The position numbers and the translations under genes are program-made. From contig CM059624.1 of NCBI GenBank assembly GCA_030435675.1, positions 13,416,769 through 13,480,768 of the forward strand: 64,000 bases of DNA. Direction: 5' to 3'. Below are positions 1 to 12,370 of this stretch, in pieces. The notes under the pieces are model-generated. The model was not told where the DNA came from, did no database searches, and saw nothing but the letters and a program-made list of their open reading frames with translations. The stretch's first letter is position 1. The number at the start of each line of letters is the position of its first letter. Origin of the DNA: Steinernema hermaphroditum (taxonomy: Eukaryota > Nematoda > Chromadorea > Rhabditida > Steinernematidae).

Positions 1-72
1 GATCACCAATAATGTTACGGTGCACCATTTCCCCGGCGGTCAATAAACGAGCCATTTTTGTTTTGGCCATTC

Positions 73-95
73 GTGGCCAGTGGCCAGTGGCCAGT
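73..95. repeat. 7-bp microtandem GTGGCCA x3
   Basis: Three perfect head-to-tail copies of GTGGCCA followed by a partial fourth. The flanks (1-195) hold no gene I can see. Confidence 0.8.
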
Positions 96-195
96 TTGGC
101 CGCCGGCAAATCGAAACCAGAATCAACACCGAAAATAGCGTTTTTGGCTACTACATTTATTAATTGAATTTACGTGTGAACATAACAGGAGGCAC

Positions 196-1035
196 TTAAG
201 AAAACAGCACAATTACCTCGTCTGTATCGGTTAGGAAACCCAACTCGGCCACTTCCTCACCCTTTTCTTCACGCTCGATAAAGACAAAAATGTTGTGTTT
301 GTCGTCCGTTATCAATTCAGATTTGATCTTGTAGGCTTGCGACGACATATTCAGTTCCGACCGATGGAAGTAGAAGAGCTCCTTTTCGATATATTCACAT
401 TCCTCTAGTGAACACAGTTGCAGATCACCTTTAAGGTCCGTGGCGACGAGTCTATTGTTGAAAAGGAGCACCATCTCTTTTCCGATCATTTTTTCACGGT
501 TCTCTTCCCAAATGTTAAAAAGCTCCTCAAGGAGCACACAGTCTCGAAGAATCAACGTCTTGAACTGCTTGTGACATAGGGCGATTTCGATAACATCAAT
601 TTCCGGCGAAAGCAGAGAAAGCTGGTAATTAAAGTGTAGCCAATCTAGGCGTCCTGCTTCAACAAGGGTTTTATAGAACGCAAGAGCTTAATCTTCAGGC
701 TCTTCGGTGATCTGTAATAGGGACAATCTTGGGAATGACCGGGCCCAATTCATCCATGCTGGGCTGATTGTGGAACATTCGAGAAGCACCTCGCAATGCG
801 CATAGCGATTCTGTATCCTATCGTGAAATTTTTCGGTGACCTCGTCGTTCTTACCGCGAAGAGTGACGCAGACCATGTGTGCGTACTTCTCAGGCACAGG
901 TGAACACATTTCAGTGCATTTCTCTATACGACTGTCCGAGCAGAGGTTCCGCTCTTCATTTACGATCATATTATTCTCAATTTCCAGTTTATAAAAACAA
1001 AGATTCTCATAAAAAAAATTATTTTTTTTTTGCAA
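196..1035 (-). pseudogene. Decayed unknown protein gene with in-frame stop
   Basis: On the minus strand one frame stays open from 1035 to 196 except for a single TAA at 690-688. Upstream of the stop it encodes about 115 residues and downstream about 164. The downstream part is acidic, with alternating hydrophobic and charged stretches and no membrane segment. The pattern of short Leu-rich strands recalls the C-terminal half of nematode F-box-associated proteins, but I cannot assign a family. Fragments of the same protein recur nearby: a CVTLRGK-like stretch near 870 matches CITLRGK near 1335, and EKCTEMC near 915 matches 2190. That makes this the longest survivor of a decayed local family. 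The single stop could also be a spliced-out or sequencing position, so a live gene is not excluded. Confidence 0.5.
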
Positions 1036-1439
1036 TTATTTTTTATTTGCAATTATTTGCAAATATTCCGAATGTGCATGGTAGATGTTGAGCCGCGCAG
1101 ATCGTTTCCATTATGAGTATAGGGATTAGATGGTCATAGAAATTTGGTGGCAGGCTGTCCATCATGAAATTTAAAAACAGCACGTTGATTGAACGCCGAT
1201 ATGGTGATCAATAGACGGTAACAATGCTATTTTATGGAGCTGTGAAGAGAAAATACATCGTTTTTAAAGAAGTCGGTCGCCCTGCTGCCAAATTGTGTGT
1301 GAAAGTGAGGCCACAGGGTCTTACCGCGAAGAGTGATACAGACGGTATTCGTGTAATTCTGTGGAAGACCGCTCACCACCGCGACACGAGTGGGACCTCT
1401 ATACGAGTTTACGAGAAATGTAATAAATGACGCGATGAA

Positions 1440-1990
1440 CCACGTGCTCAGATAGGTCAGATAACAAACCCTGTGGCAGTTGTGAGATTTCCGGCTTCCA
1501 GAGGGAATTGGGACACCCGGAAGCCGTATTTTGAAGCCATTGTGAGCGAGGAAATGAGCCGAAAACACTAGCAATTTCCAAGTTTTCCACCCAAATTTGG
1601 ATGTAAATTCGGACTCGTATTGGACTGGAGCCCGGAAAAATTTTTGGATTTCGGACTCGTTTCCTATCACTGGTCCCCCCACCGCTGACAAACAAGATGT
1701 CCGACTCCAGGAATCCGGCTGTGTGAGAAGTCATCCTGAAGGTCGCCGCCGCTCTAAAGACCAACAAAGACGCAACTTCCCGACCATGGACTCATCTCTC
1801 GTGCCTCGAAGCCTCCCTGTGCCGCAAACGCCTCGAGTAGTAGATCCGTGGCCGTTTCTGGAGGTTCGACAAATCCCAGATGCCCCGTGAAGCACGCCGC
1901 TACCGATTTTTGGCATCAACAGTACGCCAGGGACGAAGCCGGCTGCCAGAGACATCCTCTGTTCGCCTAGTATTCAGTGTCAGGCGAAAC
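1440..1990 (+). repeat. Family A dispersed repeat, copy 1
   Basis: Shares several blocks with 58836-59270 (opposite strand), including a 40-60 bp block around 1470-1530 that matches 59150-59215, a block at 1700-1750 that matches 59065-59120, and the segment at 1918-1965 that matches 58421-58470. The copies have diverged and contain insertions relative to each other. I found no reverse-transcriptase or transposase coding in it. It is GC-richer than its surroundings. See the insertion at 58421 for evidence of mobility. Confidence 0.65.
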
Positions 1991-2509
1991 GTCATTGATT
2001 AAACCATCTTGTAGAAAACAGACAAAGACATTCCATTGACTATTTCTTCCACATTTTTTGTCGGCTTCTTTCTATTGAAACGTTTGTATAACATTTCAAA
2101 TGAATTTTAGGATTATCAACAAGCATCCAAAAGACATCCGCGTGTTCTTTTAATGGCCCATCAGAAAACGAGTTACACATTTCAGTGCATTTCTCTGTAC
2201 AATGTAGATGGTTGAAGGCAAAAAGGCTAGTCGATTCTGTACTCAATTGATATTTGTTGCAATTCGAGTCATAGTTGCTTATCGTCGATTTCGATAGCGT
2301 GCACATTCGTATTCGGGTCGCTCCTCTTCGGTATCCGAAATTTCGGGTTGATCTACAGTTCTGTTCAATCAATCTTGTTTGATTTTGAGCATTTTAATTT
2401 GCAAAATTTTTGATAAGTGCTTTTTTGAACCCTGGAACAGCTCATCCAACATAATCGCATCTGCTGGCGGCATATTTCTCTGAATATTAAACGCTAATGA
2501 CATCTGGCT

Positions 2510-2890
2510 CCGCAGGCGGCCAGTCGCATCCTCCCGCACCAGCCAACAGGTCAGCCGCGCGTCTTTTTATCGCGTGAATCGTCTTTGAGTCACTGCGCGC
2601 GGCAATCGATCGAAAGCCGTCTTCGACGGAGACACATGCGCGTATTTTAGCGCTGCAAAGTATGTGTGGCGGAGGGGGTGGCGGCGGACAAGTCGGCGCC
2701 GAAAGGGAAATTAGGAGCTGGCGGGACGATGCGCTTTGTGCCTTTCCGTCATTCAGTTAATGCAGGTTTACGTCGCTTCCGATCTTCGAATTCCCGTCGA
2801 AGTTGTACTATCGATCGTCGCCGGTGTGCCGGCGACCTTGCTACTATTTTTGCCTGTTGGTTCTTGAGTCTGTCGCGAGGTTTATATTGA
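2510..2890. promoter_or_regulatory. GC-rich island 1
   Basis: Sharply GC-rich against AT-rich flanks, with repeated CGATCG and GCGCG words. A short frame from an ATG at 2759 (MQVYVASDLRIPVEVV) reads into a hydrophobic stretch and could be a first exon with a donor near 2821, but no matching second exon was found. It is best read as a possible promoter or enhancer-like island. Stretch 1991-2510 holds only a fragment related to the 196-1035 gene (around 2175-2205). Confidence 0.3.
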
Positions 2891-3169
2891 ATTTTTAATG
2901 GACTTTCCGCTGCACGATACGCGCTCGAACAAGTGCGCTTTTTGTGTTGGAGAGGTTGGAAGGAGGCGCTCCATTTGTTTGCCTACGGAAGATCCTCTTC
3001 AGTTGAAGAGGATTCGGATTACTTGTGGGCTCTGTGGATTGATGGCGTTCAATTTTTGGAAACATGTGCCTGTATAGCAATGTATGTTATTGTTTGTTGA
3101 GTATAATTTGAGATTAACTTCGTAGAGAATGCCTTAAAGTTTTGCGATTTTTGTGCCTTTGCCATCGGA

Positions 3170-3790
3170 CCCTCATATTTTTGCATTATTTGATCTTCTT
3201 CCTGATGCCGAGTGAAACATGCGCGTCTTTTAATCACCTCTTACTATGTGTTTTTAATGGAAAAGACTGTAAGACTGTCCACTGACACTTCTAATATAGT
3301 TTTGGAAGCGTTGAGTGCAGACCCAGACATGTCATCTTAACAGTTCCCTCACTCTAACTAAGCATACATTTTTTGTTTATTCCATTATTTTTGAGTGATT
3401 TCCATACAACTCATCATAGAAACCTAGGAACTGTTCCGTGTATCCAAGAAGGATACAATACTACACTGTAGTTACTCAGTATTCTCAGCAATAGCGTTGT
3501 GATGACCCTCCTTCTTTATAATCCTCCTATTTTTGCATCGTTTCTCCTTCTTCATGATGCCGAGTGAAACATAAGCGTCCTTTAGTCGTATTGCTTCCTC
3601 TCACTGTTTGTTTTATCGAAAAAGACTGTATGACAATCGTATCGTATTTCCCACTGGTGGCATCAATGTATTGATCCGTATTTATTCTTGCACTTGCTTG
3701 AGTACTATCACTGGGTGCTAAGACTTCTAATATACAATTTTTGGAGCGGGTTGAGCGGACCCAGACATGCCATCTAGACATACATGGATT
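3170..3790 (+). repeat. Degenerate tandem duplication, about 355-bp period
   Basis: The segment starting at 3170 is repeated from about 3524: both contain ATTTTTGCAT, then GATGCCGAGTGAAACAT, then an AAAAGACTGTA block, then ACTTCTAATATA and a GACCCAGACATG block. The second copy has an extra ATTTTTG (3737) where the first reads GTTTTGGA. Small ORFs in it are not conserved between the copies, so I see no gene. Confidence 0.75.
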
Positions 3791-3911
3791 GTTCAATGTA
3801 TTATTTTTGTATATGCCATAAGGTAACAATGACGTCCAAGAACAACCGTTCACTCTACTCATTTCTGACTCAGTAAACTGTGAAGTTATACGAAAGAGGA
3901 TACATTGAAGT

Positions 3912-3936
3912 ATTGGATTGAAACGTTGAAAATGTC
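3912..3936 (+). mobile_element. Solo terminal inverted repeat related to the 51-kb element
   Basis: TTGGATTGAAACGTTGAAAA preceded by TA closely matches the terminal repeat of the element at 51240-51792. No second end was found within about 3 kb, so this is probably an orphan or deleted copy. The region 3950-4690 shows no gene and no other repeat that I could define. Confidence 0.45.
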
Positions 3937-4734
3937 CGCTTGCTACCAAAGGAGGATATCATGCTACTCACCATTCGCATCAATAACCCGATATCACCGA
4001 GCGGATCCTAGTCTCGCTGAATAAGTGAGTTTATGGATTAAAAAATGGAACGAAATCTTAGACCAATTTTTGACGGAATGATGCAGGCTGCACTCAGAAG
4101 AGCTTTATAAACTCTTGATAATCGCTGAATTGGGGTTTCGATGTTCAAAATACAATGCTGTTGAAGTGGTAAAGTTGCAATTACTGCGAACTAGACGAGT
4201 ATCCCTTTTTCGTACTGCATTAGATCTGCAGTTCTAAATTATAGAATCGAACTCTTTTAATGCATGCTTAAAGTAGGCATGTATCTGTCTTGTGTTGTGA
4301 CTGCTACCTTCTCGAGCCCGTAAAGAACTGTAAATGTTCCAATCAACAAACAGGCTTTTTCATCTTTTTGGGCTATATTTTTGATGAGCATGCTTAATGA
4401 AGCTTAATCCGCTGAAACCAGATCAGAAGAAGCTGCTATGGTGAAATTCGTCTTTTCAGTCCTTTATGAGAGCTATGGTGTAAACCGACCCGTACAATAA
4501 GTTCGCATGAAATTAGTAGTTTATTCGTTTTGAAACGTGCTTGTCATGCATTTTTGAGGAATTACAGCAGGAAACTGGTGTCTACTTATATTCCTGAACT
4601 CGAATTGGATCAATACGGCCGGCCATACTCAGTGCTAAATCAAAGATCGACCTTAATCGAATCGATATCTATTTTGTGAAATCTACGTTTCATGTGTTTC
4701 CATTTGGATTTTTGGATTTGACGCATGCATTCCT

Positions 4735-5560
4735 ACTACCATTGCCATTTTAACCATGTGTGCAAGTCAAATGCATAGCGGTCCCTTAATCTTTCTTGTT
4801 TGTCAAAGCGACTTCTTCGCATCACGTCCACTGTTTCTTTGCTTTGCAGAAAGTCGATATTTACAGAAAACTCGATCGCGAGGGTTACCAAGCTCAGTGT
4901 AAAATCAAAGTTTGATTCAACATCGACTTTGTCAAGTTCTTTGTTGCATATTTTTCTATGTTCATTGTGCACTGTGTATTTGGATTGTTGTCCTTGCCCT
5001 CTCCCAATAGCCGTTTCACGTGTTTGCATTCGAATTTTTGTTAGCGCATTCACAACAGTATTGCCGTTTTAACCATGTGTTCAAGTCAAATGCTCAGCGG
5101 TCCCTTAATCCTTTCTGTCAGGAGATTTATTTACATCGCGTGCTTCTTTGTTTTGCATAAAACAAGATGTCTACGTGTTTTAAAAGAATTGTTTCTGGTG
5201 AATTTTTGTATGCTCTTCATACCTATTGGAGTTGCCTGGCGTCTGCTTTCATTTTTGAATAAGTGCGACTCAAAGTCGTTCTGTGATGCACTTTTTTTGC
5301 TTATTGTGTTTTACCACTTACACATTTTTGGACACTAAACGACATTTCATTTTTCAACGACACTCCATTCATTTGGATTTCGATTTTTTTTGTTTGTATT
5401 GTTCTGTATTGTTTGATGTTTCATTGTATTTCGATTTGGCTTTTTATTTTTGTCCTTGGTATATCCATTCCTTCCATTTCTAATAGCAAGTCAAATGCTT
5501 AGCGGTCCCCTAATCCCTTCTGCTTGTCAAGGCCACTTCTTCGCATCGCACTCACTCTTC
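4735..5560 (+). repeat. Three-copy degenerate direct repeat
   Basis: A core with AAGTCAAATG, then AGCGGTCCC and TTAATC, then CACTTCTTCGCATC is present around 4757-4820, 5086-5140 (partial) and 5491-5550. The first two are also preceded by a shared TTTTAACCATGTGT block and the CATTCGAATTTTTG or CATTTGGATTTTTG motif. Spacing is about 330 and 405 bp. Small ORFs inside do not line up between copies. Confidence 0.75.
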
Positions 5561-5960
5561 TCGATTGGCTGCCGCCCCGTTTTTTCCATTGAATAATTGC
5601 CTGTTTTCTCCATAACCCCGCGCGAAGAGCGCCTTCTTTAGGGCGATCCAATTACCCTCGCTGTAAGCGGATACTCGCCATTCGGGTTTCGATTCGCGCG
5701 ACACTTCAATCCCGCCGGGACCATGCTTTCAAAGCTTTGGGTCGGCGGCCACTGCAAATAACGATTGTTTCCGAGTAGCCAGAGGCCGACTGCTGCAAGT
5801 TGTTGTTGTTGTGGGCGAGTAAAGATTTCCTTCCTGCAGAGACATTCCGGCTCTGTTGTTAGGCAGCGAGACCCCAGGCCATTTTTTATTCATTCATCGC
5901 TGTGGCGATCCGATAAACAAAGAGCACTTGTCCGGCGTTGGTGGTAGAAAGACATCCATC
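5560..5960. promoter_or_regulatory. GC-rich island 2
   Basis: GC-rich block between AT-rich flanks with GCGCGAAGAGCG and CCGCCGGGACC words and a TTGTTGTTGTTG run. No ORF in either strand looks like a gene. Regulatory or promoter role is inference only. Confidence 0.25.
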
Positions 5961-6404
5961 GGCTGCTGGTTCTTCGGCAATATCCGTTATTAATGTCGCT
6001 ATTTTGGGATGTATGTGTTTGCCATACATAGGGTGTATTTTAGGAAATGAGGTTTTATTGATCGTAGAGCTTATTTTATGCCGCATACTACTGGTAGTTG
6101 ATCTTTGGTAGCTTGGTTCTAACTTGAGTGTCTTAAAATCCAGCTCCATAAGGTACTCATTTAGACAAGTGGTGGCCTGTGTTGAGCATCCATGGATCAA
6201 CGCATTTTTGTTCGCCTGTAAGTATTAGATGATAGGATATGTCACAATGTTGAGGAGTTGCTCTCAAGTGCATGTTGTTACTGATGTCATACGGTTGTTT
6301 ATACAAAGGCTCGGGTCATCAATCAACGAAAGGAGTGTGTATGCATACTTAATCTACACGGGATATTATTCAGATGATCATTTTTCATTGCTTCTCGAAC
6401 TCAA

Positions 6405-6840
6405 GATCTATTGAATGGGAAAATTTTTGGAATACATGGCCATCTTCCATACACTTAAGCAATATAGGTTTTCTGGGTCTCACCGTACGGATCAAACCAA
6501 GAACTTGTTCTTGTAGCAGTTCGTATCTGTTCGAATGCAGCTCCATTTTTGTAATTACAGTGCACTGTTGCGCTATTCTTTTTTCATGTCTACTGCTCTC
6601 TCTTCACCAATCGAGATCAACCATCTTGAATGAGCTCCCCAAGTGATTGGATTATAGCCACTTTCTTGTGGGTCCTAGATTTTATGATCTGTTTCTGTTT
6701 TGGGTTGGAATTTTCAAATGGGAAAATTTTTGAAAAAACTTAACCCATTTGCGTTTTCTCGGTCTTACCGTACGAACCAAATCAAGGACTTGTTTATATA
6801 CCAGTTCGAATAGGACTAGTTTAATGGGACATTGATTAAG
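6405..6840 (+). repeat. Direct repeat pair around GGGAAAATTTTTG
   Basis: Blocks at about 6415-6530 and 6715-6815 share GGGAAAATTTTTG, then TTTTCT.GGTCT.ACCGTACG and then CAGTTCG. Each carries one ATTTTTG element at the same relative position. No gene is visible between 5960 and 7400. Confidence 0.65.
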
Positions 6841-7424
6841 GTTGGTTAGTGAGTGTTATGAGTGAATGTATACTCCTTGCAGTGAACGTCTATGGTTAAA
6901 GCATTTTTGTAGAATGTTACTGTGGATGATACAGCCATACTCCTGTGAATCCTAGATTTTAGGATGTAGTTCTGTTTTGAGTGTTCTATTTTTGAATTCC
7001 GTCAACGTCAATTAAGTTAAAGAGGTTGTAGGGGTACGAGATAGACATCTTACATAGAATGTCATGTACACGCAGGGACTGTAAGAGTTCGATTGTAGAA
7101 TTTGGTCATATGGAGCAAAACAGGAAACAGCCTGGTTCTAAGGTGACGGCTCCGAACCTCATATTTTCAAGTTCACCTTCGTAACAGCCTTTTATTTTTG
7201 TTGAATCTTCGTGCATACACGCGGCTGTGCGCGATTTAGTGTCATTTTTGGAGCTTTTTTTAGGCCAAGTAGCTACGGACGACAAAACATCAGTAGCCTA
7301 CCGGCGGTAAACACATTAAAGGCCTAATGGCTTTTCAGATGCAGATGCCATAGTCCTCCGGGTGGCAAGAATTGGTATTCTTCAGGTCTAGCAAAGCAAA
7401 CGAACGGAAAGGGTGACGGCCTTA

Positions 7425-8405
7425 GAGGACCGAAACGTTTTTTTACCCATATTCTTCGAGCATAGGATCCGCGCCTTGCCTACCAAGAGAGCTCGAGTTG
7501 TTGATATGACGAATACCTTGAATCGAATCTATCCCCTTTATGGAAATAAACAGTCCTTGAAAAATTGGCCCGTTTTCAATGTTCGAACCCAATGTTTAGC
7601 TACAACAATCGCGAGCGTATTTTTGTGTAATGGTCAAACGGTCAAAGGACTGAAACGTTTTTTGACCCATATTCTTCGAGCGTAGGATCCTTAATATGGC
7701 GCTTATCTAGAGTAGGCTTTCCGTACAAATTTTTGAGTACTTTATTTCGAATCTTCTTCTTCGTCCAATGTTTAGCTACTACAATCGCGATCGTATTTTT
7801 TCCTCTATTCCCAACGGCTCACAGATCGTCCCACTTCCGGCACGTTTTTCCATGTTTCCCGACAATCACGTTCGCACTAAATCCCATTTAAGGGATGTCC
7901 TCTTCTTCGCCCGCTCTTCCACTAGCGTCGCATTAGCTGACGTCACCGTCGCCGGCCGACCCTCGTTCCTCCAAAAACTCGCGCTTTGGTCGTCGCCGAT
8001 CGATTATGTTTTTGTTCGGGCTGTCAAATCCGAATTTACATTTGGCGTTTCAGTGGGCGCCGCCGAACGACGATGTAACGGCCCGTGGCGATGCACTTCG
8101 ACGACAACAGTCTTTCCTGAACCTGTTGCTCATCCTAGTTAGTGAACTTCACCTCGACATGTCCACTCTGTTCCCGGTGCCCTCGACGGGCGCTGTGATT
8201 CCGGCGCTGTTTCTGGAGGCGCGGATGCTGCAAGAGCATGGCTGTGATGCGGTCGCGCAGATGGGAGTGTCGATGACTGCCGATCAGTGCAATTTGGCTG
8301 TCATGAGTGAGTCGTTTTTAGTTCAATACTGTAATGTCACATTGTAAATGATGAATTAATATGACGCTTATCAAGCGTAGGCTTTCCGTACAAATTTTTA
8401 TAAAT
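7425..8405 (+). repeat. Interleaved short direct repeats
   Basis: CATATTCTTCGAGC plus TAGGATCC occurs at about 7448 and 7666. AATGTTTAGCTAC plus ACAATCGCGA occurs at about 7588 and 7768. GTAGGCTTTCCGTACAAATTTTT occurs at about 7712 and 8378 with a shared preceding TAATATG.CGCTTATC. The copies are shuffled rather than simply tandem, suggesting several rounds of local duplication. Confidence 0.7.
8159..8306 (+). CDS. Candidate isolated first exon, unknown gene
   Basis: An ATG at 8159 opens a 49-codon GC-rich frame (MSTLFPVPSTGAVIPALFL and onward) that ends exactly at a good donor, A|GTGAGT at 8306-8307. G/C-ending codons contrast with the AT-rich surroundings and match the confirmed genes in this window. 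The sequence just upstream (7850-8158) is GC-rich and contains TGACGTCA, a CREB/ATF-type site, so it could be a promoter. I could not find the following exon, and I do not recognise the protein. It may be the start of a gene with very long introns, or a remnant. Confidence 0.35.
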
Positions 8406-9357
8406 GTAAGTTTTTATGTACCTTTTCTACGGAATTTTGGTACGTAGATCGAAAGAATAAGATACTACGGCTCATTCGTGTCGTACTAGATAAAACTCGA
8501 TATCCGTTCTCTGTTATGTTAATTGATAAGTCTTCATGACAATTAAGCACATAGGGTACACATAGGGTAGAGATCCTTTAAGAAAGAATTTAAAAATGTT
8601 CGGAAACATTATGCCCATTATGCTGGAGTGAGGCTACTCCTTGATCCCGAACCGTATTATCATATGAGCTTACTAGCAACGGCCTAAGACTCTTGATCAC
8701 ATTGTTTCACGCAATAAGCAATGACGCATTCATACCGTGTGAGTTTGACAGCTGAACGTGTCGGATGTCGGAACCTGCTTGATGTAATCTTATTATGTAA
8801 TCCCCACACCCGGGCAGAATGTTTGTCGATGCTCTCTAGCACCATTGGGTCGCATTTTTGAACGCTGCTTTAAGAATGGTCACTCTTAACAAGCCTTTCA
8901 TTTCACAACTCGTCAAGTAAATTCGGAAATGAACAAACAGAATCTGACCTGCACCGACCGATTTACCTAGAAGCCTCCATATTTCCCAAATTTTGCGACC
9001 AAACAAGCTAATTTTTATTACGATACATGAGGCAATCTCGCACACTAAATGAACTACAACACAATGAGCCAAATTTTTGATGTAGAGGACTTCATGCTTA
9101 ACGTTCTGTGCTATGTGTTCCTCTCTTCTTTGATGCTAGTCACAAGAGATAACCAGCACCAAAGCACTCATACCATGTGAGCTTGGCTACCGAGCGTACC
9201 CATGTCAGTACCGGCCTGATTTCACATTGAGGAGAGATTTATATACTACCATTATATTTCCAATTAGAAATTGCCGGTTTCTAATGATCTTCTCCATGAC
9301 GGTGCGCACGGGGATAAAATAGAATGTTTGCTGATGGACCATATTACGAATTCATTC
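8307..9357. other. No gene seen; AT-rich intergenic
   Basis: Only scattered short ORFs and two ATTTTTG elements (8853, 9072). No repeat longer than about 20 bp noticed. Confidence 0.5.
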
Positions 9358-9855
9358 AGACCACAAAAACGCTCATTTCACTTAAGGTATTCACCATTAA
9401 ATTGCTCAACATTCGGGCAGGAGCCGAATCCTTCCTTTTGTAGAAAGTCCGAGGCTTGAGGTCAAAAACTGTTTTGGTCTGATTTTCGACCTCTTTGCCT
9501 TGTTCTGCGTGGTTTCCTGTGATGTTTCCATTTACGGATCAGTACAGATGACAGTAAGATAGGCCTGGGAGAGTGATATGTAATCAGCAAAAAAGAAATC
9601 TTTCAGCTCAAAATGGAGAGCCATTCTGAGGGTCAACTTAAAAAAATGCTGTCTCGGGCACTCGTACTTTTTGAAAATCGGAGGGTCATTTTTTCAACAT
9701 TTCGCCTCTGTTTCTGTAACGCAGAAGTAAACTCGTGAAGCCGCTAGCAGCTGTGTGTAACAGCTACCTGCTAGATGTCCCCGTTGTCTGCTATAGTACT
9801 TAATCGATTGGAAACGATCGAATTTACAGTGGCCATTTTCAATCTTTCAACCCAA
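9358..9855 (+). mobile_element. TIR DNA-transposon relic, copy 1 (truncated)
   Basis: About 498 bp matching, in reverse complement, the element at 51240-51792 over nearly its whole length. Landmarks include AGACCACAAAAACGCTCATT at the left and GTAACGCAGAAGTAAACTCG inside. The right end carries the terminal repeat ending CTTTCAACCCAA followed by TA. The left terminal repeat, about 45 bp present in the other copy, is missing, so this copy is truncated. No transposase is encoded, so it is a non-autonomous element. Confidence 0.8.
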
Positions 9856-12140
9856 TAGTTGTTTTGTGGTTCCATTCTTAGCGTACTGTGCTATGTGTTG
9901 CACTCTTTCTCAATGGGCAAAAGATTTATGTTCCTCTGTTTATCGTTCTTCTGTTCCCTTACAGTCAAAAGTCATACTCTTTTCATTTGTTCTGTAGGAT
10001 ATAACTACTGGGATATGATCTCAGATTACAAATTTTTGAAAGGACAACCTAAAACCTTAAACCTACTAAAGGATCACCCATGTAAAGGCACTAACTCATT
10101 TATATCTGACCTACCGAAAACCTCAACATGCTTCTCTATTCTCTTGACAATTTCATCCAATTGGCTTGAGTCCGTTCGGTTAAAAGTGCACGGAGATCAA
10201 TATCGGACGCCAGCATTGTTGTGGCGCCGTTCAAAACAGCTTGCGGAAGATGCGGCGCTTAAATTTGGGCGCGAGAACGAGAATCGATATTTCCCATTTT
10301 GGGTCCAGTTTCGGTTCGTGTGCGTGTGGGTCCGCTGCATAATTACTTCTCTTCTGATTTCGATTAATGCTTTCGATCGTGCGCATTCCTCCAGGCTATC
10401 TATGATTATAGAGGGATGTGCCGAACCCTACATTTTCTCTAGACAAAACATGTAAATACAGACAGAGTGTACATGTCTACACGGAAAGTAAATATTTGAG
10501 AACACAAAACTAGTTTTACTTGTATGTGTGGATCGAGTTACTAATGCAGGATAAACAAATGTTTCGCAAACAGCGCAATGTTTTGCTGTATGTACATGTT
10601 GAAAGTTTTGGATTTTGGTGAAATTTTTGGATATCGTAGCAAGCGTAGTAACATATTTTTGTGCTGGAAGACATTTTGCCTCACAACAGGCAGTATTGCA
10701 CATTCAACTGCCAAAATGGAAGACCTCTCCCGGTTTAAGTGTTCTCCTTCACCGATCTTGGGACAAATATGAAAATTGCCATACAAAATTTATGTCTAGC
10801 CGTAATCGTCGTCATTCGTTTTCAGGGCCGTCTTCATGTGTGACAGAAAGATGCGTAAAAGACGCCCTGTGTTTAGAATACCACTATAGATTTTTGCGGT
10901 GCATTATGCTTTATTATTATTTTATTAGAGCACGAGTGATAGTTTTTTTATCAAGTGGGCAACCTTACCGATCAGTGGGGACACAGATGAAAGAGCTGTT
11001 ATCCACCTACTTTGGATTTATCGGCAAGATGTCCTAATATTTGACTTACATTGGTTAAGGACAAACTTACGATAACATATTTTTGTTTGCGGCACATTGA
11101 CGTCAAGCAATTGTCATTAGATTTTTGGAGTTCCTAGGTTTTATCAGGTTTTGGAACTTTGAATATTTGCAAAAACAAGTTACAATCCAGTTCCACGAAA
11201 GAGATAGCTACGGATGTTCGTAGTTTGCTCTCTCTCAGTGCTTAGAAGGTGTTCTGGCTTTAGCATATTCGCGTTGGAATTTAGTGAATTACAAAAAGTT
11301 GTATTGCTAGCCATAAGTAGTGGTGTTAACTATTGTCAATTAGATTTTTGGGGTTTGAACGACATCTTTTTACCAAGTGTCTCCAAGAAAGGAGAACCCA
11401 ATAGACCAAGATCCAATGTCGGCTGCCTTCGGCAACCTCTCTTTCAGCACAATGCATGTTTCCTCTTGACCCGTGATGTCTTCACATTTTATGAGAGCGC
11501 CGCAAGCTTATCACTCACTGTACGACAATCAGTTCGCCTGACTGCTGCAAAAAGGCATGCAAAAAGCTTTGCTTTGTCACGATCACACTGTTACACTTTG
11601 CTCATCCTAGAAAATACTGCATATTTTTGTGCTTTATGAATTACGGTGTTATGCCACTTATGGAACTGCATATTTTTGCAGTTCTTATCTCCTACTGCGC
11701 CACTTTATTCCGTTTACGTTATAAATGGCACCAGTAATTCTTTTTTTTTCGTTACTTTATTACTGATACTAGGCGTTCTCGAATACATTTTGTTCTTTAA
11801 GTGCTATTTTTAAAGTTTTCTGTAGGGCCGGACAACTTCATCGGATTTTATGTTCACTGATTTTTATACGATAATCTCTGCACTAATTCACTATAATCCA
11901 CGAGCCACCATCGTCTTTCGTTAGTCCTTTTTGTGCATATATGATACGTCTCGGCGTAAGCCTTTGATACGAGAAGATAAACTGTTCTGCAACAAAGCAA
12001 AAGTTAGATTTGCAAAGTGCAGACCTTCGTTTCAGAGCAAAATCAAGATCTGTCGTTTTGTGTTACATGGAGTGAGATATCTTTATTCAAAAGTCCCATA
12101 AATTGTCTCAAGCAATCAGTTTTCAAATTTTTGTCCAGTG
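9856..12140. other. No confident gene; weak dispersed duplicates
   Basis: A 198-codon open frame (9859-10455, TTG-initiated) has no recognisable domain and no codon bias, and is treated as chance. A block at 11140-11270 is related to 15430-15530, and another at 11218-11270 to 16748-16800 (CTCTCTCAGTGC then TTCTGG.TTTAGCATA). Several ATTTTTG elements occur. Confidence 0.5.
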
Positions 12141-12149
12141 AAGTATAAT

Positions 12150-12370
12150 CCCTCCGTTTTGTTGCTTCCAAAATAATTTTTGCACTCGCTCGCTCACATG
12201 ATAAGATGTGGATTGCATCCAAACATATCATTCCAGATAATTGAACCTCCCCGAAGCCTCTGTGTCCAAAATAATTTTTTGGCACTCGATCGTTTGGATG
12301 TTTCGATAATCGTTTCAATTAGATCCTCGCTTGGATGAGGATCGCATCCAAATATATCATTTTTGCGCAG
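12150..12370 (+). repeat. Short tandem duplication
   Basis: TCCAAAATAATTTTT followed by GCACTCG and then GCATCCAAA.ATATCAT occurs twice (about 12163-12233 and 12268-12365). The stretch 12370-13220 holds no gene I can support. Confidence 0.6.

Noticed and set aside
9859..10455. 198-codon open frame on the plus strand
   Set aside because: No ATG start, no domain, no codon bias and no splice partner. One ORF of this length is not very unlikely by chance in 64 kb over six frames.
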